From Georgfuchsia sp049276455 (GTDB lineage Bacteria > Pseudomonadota > Gammaproteobacteria > Burkholderiales > Rhodocyclaceae): a stretch of DNA of 64,000 nt. Each line of letters begins with the position of its first letter. Positions within the stretch are counted from its first letter, which is position 1. The notes beneath the pieces are model-generated. The model had not been told where the DNA came from, did no database searches, and worked only from the letters and a program-made list of their open reading frames with translations. Below are positions 62,416 to 64,000 of this stretch, one piece after another. The position numbers and the translations under genes are program-made. The stretch is from contig JBASWL010000200.1 in NCBI GenBank assembly GCA_049276455.1, positions 14,798 through 78,797 of the forward strand, written 5' to 3'.

Positions 62416-63674
62416 ACAGACGTGAAGTCCTGAGGTTCGCTGCAGCGAGCCTCACGCTGTTGGTCACGCCAATCGGAGCCCGGTTTGCTTATGCCGCCGC
62501 CAGCAGTATTTTGGCGGTGCGCGTCTGGCCTGCCGATGACTACACGCGCATCACGCTCGAATACGATCAAGCGATCAAATACTCGCAAATGCTGCTCAAG
62601 AATCCAGATCGCCTTGTTGTTGATCTCGAAGGCATCGAGTTCAACTCGGTGCTTGAGAGCTTGCCGGGAAAGATCTCCGAGACCGATCCTTACATCAAGT
62701 TGATTCGAGCCGGTCGGAACAGGCCGGGCGTGGTGCGATTGGTGATTGAACTCAAGAGCGAAATCAAGCCGCAGGTGTTTACGCTGGCGCCAGTCAGCGA
62801 ATACGGCCATCGCCTGGTGCTTGACCTGTATCCTCTCGAACCCGTTGATCCGCTCATGGCCCTGCTCGAAAATCGTCCCGAAACGCCTCCATTTGATGCA
62901 CTGTCCAATGGCCCCCCGCATGACATACCCAAGGATGCCAGGGAGCAAAAGAAACCCGGCGTCGAGCGAATGGTGACTATTGCACTTGACCCAGGCCACG
63001 GTGGTGAAGATCCTGGTGCTGTTGGCAAGGGTGGCAACTATGAAAAGAACGTCACCATTTCGATCGCGCGTCGGCTCAAGACCATGATCGATGGCGAGGA
63101 CAACATGCGCTCAATCCTTACGCGCGACGGCGACTTCTTTGTGCCGCTCGGCCAACGCGTAAGCAAGGCGCGGCGTGTGCAAGCTGACCTCTTTGTCTCG
63201 ATCCATGCTGACGCCTTCATCAAGCCCACTGCACGCGGCTCCAGCGTCTTTGTGCTATCAGAGCATGGTGCATCTTCATCCGCGGCGCGATGGCTGGCAA
63301 AAAAGGAGAACGCCGCTGACCTCATCGGAGGCGTCAACCTCGGTGCCAAAGACCCTTATCTTGCACGCACCCTGCTTGACCTGTCGCAGACTGCGACCGC
63401 GAACGACAGCCTCAAGCTGGGCAAGGATGTGTTGGGCGAACTCGGCCACATCAACGACCTGCACAAGGGGAGGGTGGAGGAAGCCGCTTTCGCTGTGCTC
63501 AAGGCGCCAGATATTCCTTCAATTCTGGTCGAGACCGCCTTCATCTCCAATCCCGAGGAAGAGAAGCGTCTCATCGATGACGATTATCAGAATAAAATGG
63601 CTGAGGCCATACTGCGCGGCATCAAACGTTACTTCGCCAAGAATCCGCCGCTAGCCAAGTCGAAGCTGGCGTGA
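62385..63674 (+). CDS. amiC: N-acetylmuramoyl-L-alanine amidase, AmiC type
   Basis: A periplasmic amidase that splits septal peptidoglycan. The Tat signal NRREVLRFAAASLTLLVTP is followed by an AMIN domain (about residues 40-150) that targets the septum and an Amidase_3 domain (about 195-420) with IALDPGHGGEDPGAVG, SIHADAF and the Zn-binding VETAFISNPEEE region. AAAGGAG lies 5 nt before the ATG. tsaE-amiC is a usual pair. Confidence 0.95.
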   Translation: MPDEFYGSSLNRREVLRFAAASLTLLVTPIGARFAYAAASSILAVRVWPADDYTRITLEYDQAIKYSQMLLKNPDRLVVDLEGIEFNSVLESLPGKISETDPYIKLIRAGRNRPGVVRLVIELKSEIKPQVFTLAPVSEYGHRLVLDLYPLEPVDPLMALLENRPETPPFDALSNGPPHDIPKDAREQKKPGVERMVTIALDPGHGGEDPGAVGKGGNYEKNVTISIARRLKTMIDGEDNMRSILTRDGDFFVPLGQRVSKARRVQADLFVSIHADAFIKPTARGSSVFVLSEHGASSSAARWLAKKENAADLIGGVNLGAKDPYLARTLLDLSQTATANDSLKLGKDVLGELGHINDLHKGRVEEAAFAVLKAPDIPSILVETAFISNPEEEKRLIDDDYQNKMAEAILRGIKRYFAKNPPLAKSKLA

Positions 63675-64000
63675 GGAAATGCGTGGGCAGACAAAATAGA
63701 GTTGTTACATGTCGAATAAAATCATGAGATTGGAAATTAAGTCATGTCAGCAGGTGCTGGTGAGTTACAGGCTTAAGCAGTCAATGAACCCAAACCATTT
63801 GGTTCCATTTCTATTCCGTGGGGTGTCGAGCAATCGCGCAGAGATGGCTTAAGTTAGCCCCGGATTTCGAAGGAGGGCTTCGCTACATTTAAAGCAAGAC
63901 CTTCGAAGAGGGTTTTGTCACCATGATTTCATGGCCCTCCTTATTGAACATTCCCATACTGTTGTGCAACTAACTCTCCACCCCCGAACTGAAGCTGCCG
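63675..64000. other. Non-coding stretch with a spaced inverted repeat
   Basis: No gene longer than 60 codons is visible. TTCGAAGG (63866-63873) and CCTTCGAA (63900-63907) form an 8-bp inverted repeat. AACCATTTGGTT (about 63792-63805) is another palindrome. A frame open to the window end begins MALLIEHSHTVV at about 63930; it may be the start of a gene cut by the window or nothing. Confidence 0.4.

Noticed and set aside
1..64000. CRISPR arrays, prophage, integrase, biosynthetic cluster
   Set aside because: No regularly spaced repeats, no phage structural genes, no integrase and no large modular synthase were seen.

Overview
The window reads as a chromosomal segment of a betaproteobacterium, probably close to Rhodocyclales / Sterolibacteriaceae-like lineages. 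This is inferred from gene content and order (fnr beside a hemN locus and a CopA/CcoI-type pump; hda-HAD-pcnB-folK-panBCD opposite purM; rnfB-nth-FIST-DUF1841; class I fumarase; ETF-quinone oxidoreductase; HiPIP), not from a database search. Coding density is high, most genes have clear homologues, and there is no CRISPR array, phage or intact integrase.

Layout. 0.2-11.6 kb: a secreted lipoprotein, a lone hypE, pyruvate phosphate dikinase with an apparent insertion, a dead IS110-family transposase, a universal stress protein behind a well-placed FNR box, a nitronate-monooxygenase-like flavoprotein, a metallo-beta-lactamase-fold hydrolase and ETF-QO. 11.6-16.3 kb: cold-shock protein, fnr, a decayed hemN, a TauE/SafE/DsbD-like membrane protein and a Cu+ P-type ATPase. 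16.3-24.8 kb: a long minus-strand run hda-HAD-pcnB-folK-panB-panC-panD (pantothenate, folate, RNA polyadenylation, replication control) diverging from purM and glmS. 25-29.5 kb: DUF47-Pit phosphate uptake, then rnfB-nth-FIST-DUF1841 with overlapping ends. 29.8-37.5 kb: a membrane diguanylate cyclase, a porin plus small periplasmic binding protein, pyrD, kup, a patatin-like lipoprotein and a membrane-anchored hypothetical. 37.6-46.1 kb: bpt-aat-murI-fumarase, acs, and a redox-thiol protein/permease/SigZ cassette lying between degenerate copies of the acs 3' end. 46.1-57.8 kb: a 1378-residue HD-GYP sensor, rmuC, cfa, DUF1015 and mfd; mfd carries a palindromic repeat inside its reading frame. 57.8-64 kb: a rearranged patch (35-residue ORF, DnaA-box-like sites, a umuC 3' remnant), HiPIP, tRNA-Val(CAC), gltX, and the head-to-head pair queG / tsaE-amiC whose start codons overlap.

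Taken together the genes describe a facultative respirer that switches between oxygen and anaerobic electron acceptors (FNR, Usp, copper pump, HiPIP, ETF-QO, Rnf-type ferredoxin), uses acetate or aromatic-type carbon (Acs, PPDK, ETF-QO) and signals with c-di-GMP. The most interesting signals are small-scale: the hemN relic at an otherwise conserved fnr locus, the triplicated acs tail around the SigZ cassette, the repeat inside mfd, the class-II FNR promoter of usp, and the queG/tsaE overlap. I did not find a clear, wholly new multi-gene system; the SigZ-permease-thiol cassette is the nearest candidate.
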